Shown: piece by piece, positions 16,971 through 26,592 of the stretch
Position numbering within the stretch: the stretch's first letter is position 1
Layout: each line of letters opens with the position of its first letter
From: [Flavobacterium] thermophilum
GTDB taxonomy: Bacteria; Bacillota; Bacilli; Bacillales; Anoxybacillaceae
Assembly: GCA_900450595.1 (NCBI GenBank)
Contig: UGGS01000002.1
Span: 744,001 to 808,000, forward strand
DNA length: 64,000 nucleotides
Direction of reading: 5' to 3'
The notes under the pieces: model-generated
Told to the model about the DNA's origin: nothing
Database searches by the model: none
The model's input: only the letters and a program-made list of their open reading frames with translations
Translations under genes and position numbers: made by a program

Positions 16971-18230
16971 TTACGCGATACGGAGCTGTTTTTTGATCAC
17001 ATCAATGGGAATATCTTGCTTTGCAGCGTCATAAATGAACTCGACGACGCTGTGGTCTTTCCGCGACCGAAGAAGCTCCAGCCCGGTGGAGAGGTTTTGT
17101 CGGGATTCGGCGATGCTGTACACGCAGGCCAACAGCACCACCGCCCAATACCGTTTCACCGCCCGAATGTGGCGAACGCGGTATCCATCCAGCTTCAGTT
17201 GATCTTTCGCCTGCCGGAAAAAGCACTCGATCGTCCAGCGCTGGGCGTAGTAACGCAAGATGTCTTCGTCCCCGAGTTCCCGGTCGGTGCTCAAGATGCA
17301 ATGAAGATGTTCCGGCGCCATCGGCTGATCCGCCTTCCAAGCCAGCAGCACCACCGCGTCATCGAGGCCATGGATGGCCCCCTCATAGCGATACACGCGA
17401 TAACGCTCCTGCCCCACCGTGACGAGGCGGGTGTCTTTGGACTCGATATAGCGGGTAAACTGCTTGGCTTGGATGGCGATGCCTTTCGGGTAGAGAATCC
17501 GGTTCGTCTTGAGCATCGCGATGACATGGAATCCCTGTTTCAGACAGGCTTCGATGAGCTTCTTAGACGGATACCACGAATCCATGAGCACATACACCGG
17601 CTGAGCCCGCTTCACCTTGAGCGAGGAAAGCATCTCCATCGCCAGGTCGATCTTGCTTTTTCCCGCTTTCTTGTCATACAGGCGGAACGCAAATGGGAAC
17701 GCCTGCGTGAAGGTGTGCACCATCCGCCAAACGAGCGAATGCCCCCAGACCGATTGATGATCTTTATGCGAGTAGTGCCAGTCGCACCCTTGAATGGCGT
17801 GCACAGCCCGTGACGAAGGCTTTGTTTTTTGGCAAATCGTATCATCAATCGAAACAAAAAGGGGTTGATTCTTCCGTTTGGCCAGTCGTTCGACCTGGGA
17901 AAGGATCCACTCTTGAAGCTTCCCAAGCAGCCTTTCCTCGTTCCAAGGGCTTTTCGTGAAAAAGTGACTGAGCGTCGTTCGATGATTCGGGTGAAAGCTC
18001 CAGTAATGAATATCAGTCAATGTTCCCGAGAATCCCTTGGTGGTCAAGGCATCGACAATATGAATGAGATGCTTGATGACCGGTTTGGAAAGCTGCAGCG
18101 TCAACCCCAGCGTGAAGTGTGAGTAAAATATTTGTGGGTGACATTCCGAAATGATCCCCGACGAGGGTTGCGAACTTTTGTTCGCGACGCTCGTCGGGGC
18201 CACCAAGCGAAGCGCGGTAGAAAAAAGCAA
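16971..18230 (-). CDS. IS701/IS4-superfamily transposase
   Basis: A DDE transposase of about 393-419 residues. Catalytic candidates are the Asp pair in VSIDDTICQ, the Asp in VLMDSWYPS, and a Y-(2)-R-(3)-E-(6)-K pattern in YAQRWTIECFFRQAK. The first in-frame ATG (18230) would translate through a strong hairpin at 18156-18199, so the true start is probably just after it, near HPQIFYSHF, perhaps at an unusual codon. The coding region is intact, but its upstream region is cut by ISLre2. Confidence 0.78.
   Translation of the reverse strand: MLFSTALRLVAPTSVANKSSQPSSGIISECHPQIFYSHFTLGLTLQLSKPVIKHLIHIVDALTTKGFSGTLTDIHYWSFHPNHRTTLSHFFTKSPWNEERLLGKLQEWILSQVERLAKRKNQPLFVSIDDTICQKTKPSSRAVHAIQGCDWHYSHKDHQSVWGHSLVWRMVHTFTQAFPFAFRLYDKKAGKSKIDLAMEMLSSLKVKRAQPVYVLMDSWYPSKKLIEACLKQGFHVIAMLKTNRILYPKGIAIQAKQFTRYIESKDTRLVTVGQERYRVYRYEGAIHGLDDAVVLLAWKADQPMAPEHLHCILSTDRELGDEDILRYYAQRWTIECFFRQAKDQLKLDGYRVRHIRAVKRYWAVVLLACVYSIAESRQNLSTGLELLRSRKDHSVVEFIYDAAKQDIPIDVIKKQLRIA
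18156..18199. other. Strong hairpin upstream of the IS701-like transposase
   Basis: CCCCGACGAG plus ten more bases pair with their complement around a TTTT loop (18 of 20 pairs). It lies just before the transposase start, where hairpins in IS4-type elements block read-through translation from outside promoters. Confidence 0.6.
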
Positions 18231-18244
18231 ATGTCATGCAAAAA

Positions 18245-19720
18245 GGACTCTCTCCCTGCTATGATGGTGATGACCAACATCCATAAAACAGGAGGGAGAG
18301 AGTCCATGAAACATCTTACCACAGAATGGCCTTTATTAAAAGAGCTGGAGGAACAATTAGTCAGAACTCTTCAAAAGGTGTTCGCTGTCTTGTTGGCGGC
18401 CCTTTTGGAGGAGATTGATCAACAACTGGCGGAAGCGCGGGACAAGCGCCGGTATCAGCTGAAAGACAAACGGCCGACCACGATCCAAACGCTGTTTGGA
18501 GAAGTGACGTTTCGACGGAACTACTACTATGATCGGCAGGCGGGGGCGTATACCTTCTTGCTGGATGCCGAACTGGGCTTTGATGGAGCGCAGTCGATCA
18601 GCCCTTGCCTCGAGGAAACGGCGGTCGAGTTGGCCGTAGAGTGCTCTTCCTACCGCAAAGCAGCCCGTACGTTGGAGTCGATCGTGGGGTATGCGGTCCT
18701 AAGCCACGAGGCGATTCGCCAACTGGTGCTGGAGGCCCCTGTCTCGCTGCACCACCCTGTTTCCCAACGGCACGGCCGAGTGCTGTTTGTGGAGGCGGAT
18801 GGGCTGTTCATTTCCCGCCAGGGGAAAGGGAAACGGGCGAAAGAAGAGAAAATCCTGGCGGTTCACGAGGGATGGAAACGAAACGGTTCGCAGCTTGAGC
18901 TCGTGAACCGGCGCCACTACCTCCATGAAGGGGAGGGAGACGTGTGGGAACGGTTTGAAGAGTGGCTGATGAACGAATATGCCTATGATCCGTGCCGGGA
19001 CCTGTTGATCATCAACGGCGACGCGGCGTCGTGGATCACGGCCTGCCGGGAGTATTTTGGGAAGCGGGCGTGCTTTCAGCTGGATCGATTTCATGTGGCG
19101 CGGGAGCTGCGTCAGTGTCTGTCCGGCCATCCGCGTTGGCGGGAGGTGCGGAAGAAGCTGGCGAAACAAGACGAAGAGGGGCTTCTCGTGGAGCTGAACA
19201 GCGCGGTCGGCACGTTGGAGGACGAAGGCAAAGAACAACAGCTGGCCGCCTTGATTCGCCGGATCGAGTCGATGCCGGGATGCATCCGGGACTATCGGGA
19301 GTGGCTGTCGGAGCAAGGGGTGGAGACGACCGGCATGCGTCCGATGGGCCACGCCGAGAGCGTGATGAGCCGGTTTGCGCATCGGGTGAAATCCCGCCGC
19401 AGCTGGAAAGACCAAGGGCTTCGGGCGTTTCTGAGGGCGATGGCGGCCCGAATCGACGGGATTTGGTGGAGAAATGGGCAGTTGGTGGAGGAAGAAGAGA
19501 CCCGAACGGCGGCCTCGGCCTCAACAAAGTCCAAGCGGATCGAACAGGCCAAACGGAAGGCCGGACGGTTATGGGCAGATGTGGTGCGTCAGAATCTACC
19601 GTGTCTGCAGCGGTCATCCGGGACGCCGATCCATCAAGCGTTGTCGGCGCTCCGGGATGGTGGTTGGGTGTAAAAAAATGGAATACAATATCATCACCTC
19701 AAGATGAGGGATGAGAGTCC
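18245..19720 (+). mobile_element. ISLre2-family insertion sequence (nested)
   Basis: Encodes an ISLre2 transposase and has inverted ends sharing GGACTCTC followed by CCCT. No clear target duplication was seen, so the ends are good to within a few bases. It is inserted in the non-coding part of the IS701-like element. Confidence 0.65.
18306..19673 (+). CDS. ISLre2 family transposase (UPF0236)
   Basis: A 455-residue transposase of the ISLre2 family. It starts MKHLTTEWPLLKELEEQL behind AGGAGGGAGAG, and contains FGEVTFRRNYYYD, a likely catalytic Asp in FVEADGLF and another in LIINGDAASWI, followed by FQLDRFHVARELRQ. Its frame is intact. High G+C content sets it apart from the A+T-rich element genes. 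Confidence 0.85.
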   Translation: MKHLTTEWPLLKELEEQLVRTLQKVFAVLLAALLEEIDQQLAEARDKRRYQLKDKRPTTIQTLFGEVTFRRNYYYDRQAGAYTFLLDAELGFDGAQSISPCLEETAVELAVECSSYRKAARTLESIVGYAVLSHEAIRQLVLEAPVSLHHPVSQRHGRVLFVEADGLFISRQGKGKRAKEEKILAVHEGWKRNGSQLELVNRRHYLHEGEGDVWERFEEWLMNEYAYDPCRDLLIINGDAASWITACREYFGKRACFQLDRFHVARELRQCLSGHPRWREVRKKLAKQDEEGLLVELNSAVGTLEDEGKEQQLAALIRRIESMPGCIRDYREWLSEQGVETTGMRPMGHAESVMSRFAHRVKSRRSWKDQGLRAFLRAMAARIDGIWWRNGQLVEEEETRTAASASTKSKRIEQAKRKAGRLWADVVRQNLPCLQRSSGTPIHQALSALRDGGWV

Positions 19721-19995
19721 GAAAGCGCTTACGATATTAATTCCTGAAAATGGTTCGCTAACTAGTGATTGACAACGCCCGTAGTGAACCGAAAAAATGT
19801 TCTCCACAAAGTCTTGACTGACTCAGCGTGAAGAAAAACTTGTGGATTCCTTGGTGATGTGCTAATCTATTCATGAGACATGAACCTCCTTGTGTGAATG
19901 GGTTTTGAACACATCTATTTTACCCAAGGAGTCCGGTTCATGTCTCCTTTTTTGTTTAGTTGTCAATTTATGTCAGTGAATTTGCTCATCTACAG

Positions 19996-20544
19996 TAACT
20001 CAAACACTTTTTTCACCAATTCTATTTCAGCTTCCACTATATCAAACTTTTCGGTTCCTCCTTCCTTTTTGGAAGTATACTGATACCCAAACGGAGCTCT
20101 GCCACCTGTCCATCGTCCATTTTTCGCCAACGTTTCAATTGCATTTTTTGTATTGATTCGGATTTTATCCAGCTCATATTTGGCTACTCCATCTTTAATC
20201 GCTCTAAAAATGGTGTCGCCAAAATCATATAAACTTTCTGTTTCACTTTCGATGATTGGGATATCTAATATATGCATCGTTGCGCGTATCAGATCATGTT
20301 CTTCAGGTATGCGTGCAATGCGGGAATGTGAGTAGATAATAACGAAGTCAAATTTCTTTTCATAAGCTGCAGCAATCAATCTCTTATATCCTTCACGATC
20401 TTTTTTTCGTGAAGACACTCCCTCGTCCAGAATTTCCTCCACAATTGTACACTGATATTTTTCGGCTAAATCATAGGCGCTACGACGCTGTGTTTCCATT
20501 GTCTGCTTATGCGTGGAATGCCGACCATAAAAAACCCCTTTCAT
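19996..20544 (-). pseudogene. Large serine recombinase SR-A, N-terminal fragment
   Basis: Contains the resolvase catalytic domain: the nucleophile Ser in FYGRHSTHKQTMETQRR, then EEILDEGVSSRKKDREGYKRL, IIYSHSRIARI and GRWTGGRAPFGYQY. It starts at ATG 20544, 17 bp past the SR-B stop, so SR-B and SR-A formed an operon. The IS701-like insertion cuts it after VFEL. Reconstructed SR-A is 496 residues and in frame, which indicates recent inactivation. Confidence 0.82.
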
Positions 20545-20560
20545 GCCTGGTGTCAAAATC

Positions 20561-21797
20561 TTAGATAAGTCCAATTTCTTCCCTTCCCTCCAATCCTGTA
20601 AATAATGGATGACGGAAAATAATTTCAATTTTCTCTTTACTGACCCGAACACGAGAGATAATGTCCTGCAGCAATTCTATTTTTTGATCATCTGCCATGT
20701 CTGGATCAATCATTTTCAACGATGACTCCTGTTTCCAATCATGTATCGTCTTAAACTTTTCGCTTATTTCGAAAATCCTGGATTCTAATTCGGATTTAAC
20801 AAACAAGCTTTGTTCATATTTCTTTAACATCTGTAACATCGACTTGTTTAATTGAAGTTCTTCTTCCTTTGCCAGAGCATGCTCCACTGTCTGTACCATG
20901 CTTTCCTCTAACTGTTTCAGTTCGCGGTCAATTTGCTCAATGGCTTCGATATATCCCTTTGTCTCTCCCTTGTATATTTTCTCAATAACCTCCGCAAATT
21001 GCGTATGAATAATTTGGTTAAAGAACTCATTCGCATGTTCAATAACTGTGTTTTCTAACCAATCTTTTGATGCTCGCACTTTGGAATGTTTTTTACATTT
21101 ATACACTAAAAACGTTTTACCCTTCAATTGATGTGGCTTGCCATGCATTACTTGATTACATTCATCACAATAAACAAGATCTTTTAATAAAAATACATGG
21201 TTTTCATTTTGATTTTCTTTTGATTTTTTGCGTCTCTTTACAACCTTACTCATTTTCTTTTGAACGTTTTCCCATACTGTTTCATCGACAATCTTAAGAT
21301 GCGGCACATCTTTTTCAATTTCTTCTCCCTTTATGTGAGATATTCTTTTTCCTTTGTAAATAGGGTTTGTAAGAACGTTTTGCATATTAGAATAGTTCCA
21401 TTCCTTATTATCTTTAAAGCGCAGTCCCAATTCGTTTACTATCTTTACAAATTTTGTGAGGGAGCTAAAATCTTTTTGCAAAAATAAATCATAAACGTTT
21501 TTGATTGTCTTTACTTCCTCTTCAACTAAAATCCAATCAGACTCCTCCTCATCCTCTTCAAGATCCTCTCGGGGTGATCGATACCCAAATGGAATACGTC
21601 CCCCAGCATGTTTTCCTTCTCTTGCTACAGTTACTTTAGAATCTTGCAATTTTTGAACCAATTTTTCAGCATCTTCCTGATTCATGGCGGCGACAATCCG
21701 TTCAATTAATTCAGCCTCCGCCGTATACATCATAGGAAATTCAAAGCTCGCTGCGAAAATGACATTTACCTTATGCTGCCTTAGTAAATCATATAAA
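20561..21797 (-). pseudogene. Large serine recombinase SR-B, C-terminal part
   Basis: Encodes the second half of the catalytic domain (SLYDLLRQHKVNVIFAAS), GRIPFGYRSPRED, the recombinase domain (NYSNMQNVLTNPIYKG), a zinc ribbon (LVYCDECNQVMHG) and a long coiled coil. It is separated from its first 91 codons (25249-25523) by an IS1380 copy; QQYMSLYDLL is restored across the CTCATA duplication. The joined frame is 1512 nt, 503 residues. Confidence 0.85.
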
Positions 21798-21927
21798 CTC
21801 ATACCTGAATCCGTGATGGTTGGAAATCAACTTTGATTTTGGTGTTAGTTCTATGGATATATGATCCATACATCCCTTTTTTTGATGATTCCCTGCACCA
21901 CTTTCATGTTTGAAAACGAGAATCCTC

Positions 21928-23702
21928 CCTCCCTCTAGAAATGTTGATCTATCAAGGCTTTTCGGCCTCTCAGGGGTGTCCAAAAAATATTTTTCGACAA
22001 AATCCCTTACATCCTTTTTCAGTTTTGTGGATATCTTACAGACCTAGGGTGCGCTTCGCGGCCACGGCTGGTTATATTTTCCTGCCGTGGGGGAAGCATA
22101 TTCGATGCACCCTTTGGATCTCCGCGTCGCTGATGAGGACGAACCCTCCCATGTCTCCGGGCGTCTTGGCGCCAACATTCCCTCGTTCGGTCTCGTCATC
22201 AGGCGGAGGCCGGCCAAGCTCCTTTGGGGACTCAAGGTCGAATGGATGAAATCACGCCAGCTTCTCCGGTGTCATCTCGTTGTCCAACGATTCTTCCGTT
22301 CGCAGGGGGAGGCCTTAGGCCGCCCGTTGCACTTGGGACAAGACGTCCTGCTTCATTCGCTCCGCGTCAAACGCTTGTTTCTTCGTACAAATCGCAAACA
22401 GCACATTCAACAGCTTCCGGCACAAGGCGACGATGGACTGCTTTCCGGTCAGCGGATTGACGGATCGGGTCGTATAATACTCATGCAGCTCGCGAAACGC
22501 CTCGTTATGCCGAATCAGCGGAATCATCGCCCGAAACAGCACCGATCGCAGCCGTTTCCGTCCCCGTTTGGAGATGTGCTTTTGCCCTTTGCGCTGGCCG
22601 GAGGAATTCTCCTTGAGCGTCAGGCCCGCCAACTTCACCAATTGACGCGGGTCCCGATAATGGGCGAAGCTGCCGATCTCCGCCAGAAGATCGATGATCG
22701 TGGCGTCTCCCAACCCGTCGACCGTTTTCAGCCATTGATACTCCATCGTCGTTTGAACCAATGCCTTCAACTCGGCGTCCAACGCCGCGATTTCGGCCTC
22801 CAATTGGCGGTATCGGCGGACGAGCGCGGCGATCTCAAACCGGGCCATCGCTGTCCCTTCCGTCACCCCAATCGAGTCCTTCGCGGTGTTGATCAACGCC
22901 TGAATTTTGGCCTTCTGCGGGCATTTCATCCCTTCGCTTTGCCGGTACACCTCGATGAGCTCCTGGGCGGATCGGCCCGCCATATCGGCCGGAAGCGGCG
23001 TCCACTCCAGCACTGAAAGCGCCGTTTTTCCCAAGTCGCGAAACACGGTCCAAAACTCTGGAAAATACCGATCCGTCCAGCGGACGATCGCGTTTTTCAC
23101 CGCCGTCTGTTCCTTGCGGAGCTTCTCTTTGAGCGTGCTCCCCACGCGCAAATCGGCTTCAATCTCGTGCAGCAGCCGGGGAACGAGGAATCGTCCGTCT
23201 TTTGCCAGTCTGGCAATGACCAGGGCGTCTTTGGCGTCGTGTTTCGTCGGCAGGTTGTCATCAAGTTCTTTCGACCGGCACACATGCGCCGGGTTGACCA
23301 TGACCAACGGGATCCCGTGCTCCTCGAGGAAGTAGGCCAGGTTCAACCAGTAGTGCCCGGTCGGCTCCACGGCGACGATCACCTCTGACTTCCCGAACGC
23401 TTGCATCGCTCCCTGAATCGCTTTATACAGCTGTTGAAACCCCTCTTTCGACTGGAAGATCGGGAACGATTTGCGAAGCACGCGCCCCCGGTCATCCACG
23501 AAGCAGGCGTAGTGGGTTCGTTTCGCGATATCAATACCCACGACAAGCGTTTGTTCGGTGACTTGATCAATTTTATAGTTTTGTGTACAATTCATCTGAA
23601 GTCCTCCTTGGCATGATGGTAGGTGTTGTTTGACACCCCTGCATCATACCAAGAGGGCTTTTTTTGATCAAGTCCCCGGAAAAGCTCCTAACGGGAATGC
23701 TC
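21928..23702 (-). mobile_element. IS110-family element, copy a
   Basis: About 1775 bp, no terminal inverted repeats. Limits are set by comparison with copy b (28298-30075): both start CATTCCCGTTAGGAGC and end in TTTCTAGAGGGAGG. A GC-rich non-coding part of about 390 bp follows the recombinase gene (21928-22314). It is inserted in the 3' non-coding part of IS1380 copy b. Confidence 0.82.
22315..23595 (-). CDS. IS110 family DEDD transposase, copy a
   Basis: A 426-residue recombinase with an N-terminal RuvC-like DEDD domain (Asp in LVVGIDIAKRTHY, Glu in VAVEPTGHYW, two Asp in KHDAKDALVIARL) and a C-terminal Tnp_20 domain whose Ser nucleophile lies in TLKENSSGQRKGQ. It differs from copy b at a few sites (GRSAQELIEVY against GRTVEELLEVY). 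IS110 enzymes are guided by a bridge RNA from the element's non-coding end (established knowledge). Confidence 0.9.
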   Translation of the reverse strand: MNCTQNYKIDQVTEQTLVVGIDIAKRTHYACFVDDRGRVLRKSFPIFQSKEGFQQLYKAIQGAMQAFGKSEVIVAVEPTGHYWLNLAYFLEEHGIPLVMVNPAHVCRSKELDDNLPTKHDAKDALVIARLAKDGRFLVPRLLHEIEADLRVGSTLKEKLRKEQTAVKNAIVRWTDRYFPEFWTVFRDLGKTALSVLEWTPLPADMAGRSAQELIEVYRQSEGMKCPQKAKIQALINTAKDSIGVTEGTAMARFEIAALVRRYRQLEAEIAALDAELKALVQTTMEYQWLKTVDGLGDATIIDLLAEIGSFAHYRDPRQLVKLAGLTLKENSSGQRKGQKHISKRGRKRLRSVLFRAMIPLIRHNEAFRELHEYYTTRSVNPLTGKQSIVALCRKLLNVLFAICTKKQAFDAERMKQDVLSQVQRAA

Positions 23703-23783
23703 TTTTATGGAGATACAAACCAAAAAAGAGACAAAAAAAGTACAGGGGGGAGTGATGGATATGAGTACCCGAACATCTGTTTG

Positions 23784-25155
23784 TTATCTTGCCTCTTTCC
23801 ATTTTTGATACACATTCAGTAGGAGTATACTGTACCCACTCCTTCGCGTCAGTTTCATCCAGATCTGTCGTGATCGGCGGACGAGTCGACCTGCCATCGT
23901 GATCACCATCTGAATAATCGTCTTGATGCGACGGCGTTTCACTTTGTGGTGCAACGGATGTCTCGGATCGCTTAATAGATCTTGTCCAATCAGACGAAGA
24001 AGATTGTAAACGAAGGCTCCCATGACCAACACGAGCGCATTCGTTTTCATCTTCCCAGATGGAAGCCGCTCTAAATCTAAGTCGCTCTTCAGTTCGCTAT
24101 GAAACTGTTCGCATGTCGCATGGTCATGATACAACGCGAGCACATCGCTCATTCGAACATGCTCGTATCCTTTGAGCCGCACCCAATAGCTTTCCACTTC
24201 ATAATCAGGAACGAGCATCAGCTGTCCATTGCGTTCCATCGTCCGTTCCGTCACTTGGGTGACTTGAACGTACGTATACGTGTTTCCATCGATCGCTGCC
24301 TTCTGTGGAAGGCATAGCTCATAGGTTTGTACTCCTTCGCTTTGTCCATCATCGACGCGTCTGCCCTTTTGCGAAGCGATCTGGAACCAAAGCGCTTTCG
24401 ATTCTCGGCGTAAGTTTCGCTTGATGACAAAGTCCACGTCTTCCTTTAGGCATACGTGCACATTCGCTTCTGCATCGTTTCCTGCATCCATGCGAACAAG
24501 CAGACGAGATGAAGTCAGTTGACGAGCTCGACGGATAGCGGTGACTAAAAACGAGGGCATGTTGTCTTGCACATGTTGTTTCCCTGGACGCAACTCGGCA
24601 TGAACGAGATACCCTTCCTTCCCTGCATACGCAAACAACGGTGTAAAACCGTCAAATCCTCGTTCGACTGACTCCTTCTTTTTTCGTATCGGAGTTGTCA
24701 AATGGGGAAGCATCTATATCAAGGGGAAGCCATGTCGTCTTTCCTTTGGTCCAACAAGGGGACAAAGTGGCATGTCGTTGAATCAACAGACGTATGGACT
24801 CCTCCCAAAGAATCGTTTCGGTCATCGGAAGACAAGCGAGCTGATCGAGACGCTGTCGCAAGGTTGGAGAGGAAGGTACGTGCTGAATCCCCATCGATGC
24901 CGAAAAGATATCGTCCTGACGATACGCTTCGATATGATCGAAATCCGTTTTTCCTGTGGCAAGCAAGCCAATCATCGAGCGAATGACATCGCTATGGGAA
25001 ATGTGCACTTCTCGACGAACCGTTGGAAGCCGAAGTGCGTTTACCCGTTTATCCAGTTTCGTTTGGTGCAGTAAGTAGCCAACGAGAGCAAGCCCAGCAC
25101 TTGGGGTAATCGCTTCATCTGTCAATACAAACCGAATCGGGAAATCTTTCATCAT
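23784..25155 (-). pseudogene. IS1380 transposase, frameshifted copy
   Basis: Matches the intact transposase at 14518-15894 almost throughout, but five bases (TATAA of the intact copy) are missing near 24660, after GVSRT. This breaks the frame into an N-terminal part (24652-25155) and a C-terminal part (to 23784). The copy is probably inactive and could only move with enzyme from copy a. Confidence 0.85.
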
Positions 25156-25248
25156 ATCACCTACTTGATGAAGAATCGTCAACGTCGTTTTCCCTTATCG
25201 TATCAACGGTTTGCGACCATTGTAAAGATGTTTTGTCACGGATTCAGG

Positions 25249-25523
25249 CTCATATACTGTTGTACATTTCGTGCCAAGCGGCAACGGCTGTACACAATTA
25301 AATTTTTTACCCGCCCCTTTTTTATTTCTTCGATTAGCTGCGCCATACCCTTTCTCTCTTCCATTTTCTTTTTTCTGGCGGACGTTTCTCGATCCATAAA
25401 CTCATCATCGATCAATAAACGGTTTTTTGCTGCTACCTCATGCACATGCTGCATTTGCATTTCAATGGATAGCTTCTGCTTTTCTTTGCTAATCGAGTTG
25501 CGGTAATAAGCAACCGTTTTCAA
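25249..25523 (-). pseudogene. Large serine recombinase SR-B, N-terminal fragment
   Basis: Encodes the start of the resolvase domain: nucleophile Ser in YYRNSISKEKQKLSIEMQ, then DDEFMDRETSARKKK and LIVYSRCRLARN. The start is TTG at 25521-25523, overlapping the stop of the 54-codon ORF by four bases (TTGA). It is cut off by IS1380 copy b. Confidence 0.82.
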
Positions 25524-25684
25524 TCATCCAACACCTCCGAATCCCTTTTCGTTTCTTGTCTGTTCTGTATTTGCTTCAAAATAATATCTGTGTACAAATC
25601 AAACCACTTTTCAGCTGCCTCTGGATCATGAACATATTGAATAGAAACGACTTGGCAAGTTACTTTTGGGATTTTTCCTTTCAT
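25520..25684 (-). CDS. Small ORF (54 codons) coupled to the SR-B recombinase
   Basis: Starts MKGKIPKVTCQVVSIQYVHD behind AGGAGAGAT and ends KRDSEVLDD. The stop overlaps the SR-B start by four bases, so the two are translationally coupled. It is soluble and mixed-charge, with no motif I know. Position and size would fit a recombination directionality factor or a recombinase accessory protein, but this is inference only. Confidence 0.65.
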   Translation of the reverse strand: MKGKIPKVTCQVVSIQYVHDPEAAEKWFDLYTDIILKQIQNRQETKRDSEVLDD

Positions 25685-25848
25685 TCCTATCTCTCCTCAA
25701 AAAATTTATGATGTTTTCCTAAAACTTAAGCTTACAAACAGGATTTTTTTGGATGAATGTTGAAATACAATAAAGCCTTTGTTTCTAACCAAACCTGTAT
25801 TTCTTTGAAAATACATGCGTCTAGCCATTTTTATGGAGGAATTCGAAT

Positions 25849-26196
25849 ATGTTGCAACATATAGGAGAACGAATTCGTGTGCTAAGAAAACAAAAAGGAA
25901 TCAGTTTAAATGCTTTCGCTGAACGTTTAAATGTTTCTCCCGCTTATCTCAGCAATTTAGAAACGGGTAAAACAGACACCATTCAGCTTTCACTTCTCGA
26001 AAAACTTCAAGAAGAACTCTCACTCCTTCCTGTTGAAACAACACATTCCAGCGATAGCGAATTCGATATTCGGATCCAACATGTCATGCGACAACTAAAG
26101 GAATTGGAACAAAAGCACCCAGAAATTGCTGATTACCTCCTTTCCACACTGGAGCGAGGAGTTCGCCTGTTTTTGAATGAAAACTCCACTCGCTAA
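25849..26196 (+). CDS. XRE-family HTH transcriptional regulator
   Basis: A 115-residue protein with an N-terminal helix-turn-helix of the Cro/C1 type (RIRVLRKQKGISLNAFAERL then VSPAYLSNLETGKT, residues about 7-45) and a C-terminal helical region, probably for dimerisation. It is divergent from the SR-B/SR-A recombinase operon (gap 164 bp), which suggests it represses the recombinases and itself. The ribosome binding site is GGAGG, nine bases before the ATG. Confidence 0.82.
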   Translation: MLQHIGERIRVLRKQKGISLNAFAERLNVSPAYLSNLETGKTDTIQLSLLEKLQEELSLLPVETTHSSDSEFDIRIQHVMRQLKELEQKHPEIADYLLSTLERGVRLFLNENSTR

Positions 26197-26227
26197 TTTT
26201 ATGATGAACAAATTTTGGTAATTTTAT

Positions 26228-26268
26228 TCATAATAATAAACACCTGTTCATAATAATGAATAAAATTA
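26228..26268. repeat. Inverted and direct repeats past the XRE gene
   Basis: AATTTTATTCAT and its complement flank a region in which TTCATAATAAT is directly repeated. It lies between the convergent XRE and 80-residue genes and could be an operator or recombinase binding site. Confidence 0.45.
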
Positions 26269-26271
26269 ACA

Positions 26272-26318
26272 AAAAAGGAGAGCCTAACCATCAACCGGTT
26301 GGCTCTCTTTTTGTTGGA
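26272..26318. terminator. Bidirectional terminator between XRE and 80-residue genes
   Basis: GGAGAGCC and GGCTCTC arms, extended by AACC/GGTT, are flanked by A- and T-runs. It overlaps the 3' end of the 80-residue ORF. Confidence 0.65.
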
Positions 26319-26526
26319 AGGCAACTTGAATCTGTTTGGCTTGTTCCTGACCGATTTCTTTATGCAATAGGTGATGAATTGCGCTTCCCTTAAACTTCTG
26401 TTCCCATGCAACCATTTTTTCTTGGATCATTTGAGCAACGGGGTGGCTATGAAGATCGTGGATGTCGTCAAATGAAAATTTTCCTAAACTGCTATTTACG
26501 GAGAAGCGAACTTTCACATCTTCCAT
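26284..26526 (-). CDS. Hypothetical protein, 80 residues
   Basis: Starts MEDVKVRFSVNSSLGKFSFD behind AAAGGGGG, seven bases before the ATG. It is soluble, His-rich in the middle (HDLHSHPVAQ, SAIHHLLHKE) and Gln-rich at the C-terminus. It is divergent from SR-C and convergent with the XRE gene, inside the control region of the element. I do not recognise it; a small DNA-binding or accessory protein is possible. Confidence 0.6.
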   Translation of the reverse strand: MEDVKVRFSVNSSLGKFSFDDIHDLHSHPVAQMIQEKMVAWEQKFKGSAIHHLLHKEIGQEQAKQIQVAFQQKESQPVDG

Positions 26527-26592
26527 CGTATTCCCCCTTTGCTCATACATATGCAGAAAGTGAGGTGGGACAACCCTGCAAATCGGTCAAAC

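Larger units (their letters stand above)
16909..19995. mobile_element. IS701/IS4-like insertion sequence containing a nested ISLre2
   Basis: The ends are inverted repeats starting CTGTAGATGAGCA, and the 7-bp target TAACTCA is duplicated at 16902-16908 and 19996-20002. Without the nested ISLre2 the element would be about 1.6 kb. It splits SR-A so that removing it and one TAACTCA joins VFEL directly to YKNHHGF. The last 275 bp (19721-19995) are its non-coding right end. Confidence 0.82.
21804..25248 (-). mobile_element. IS1380-family insertion sequence, copy b, carrying a nested IS110
   Basis: Same terminal repeat as copy a (CCTGAATCCGTGA), with target duplication CTCATA at 21798-21803 and 25249-25254. 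Without the IS110 insertion it is 1670 bp. Its transposase gene is frameshifted. It interrupts SR-B. Confidence 0.87.
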
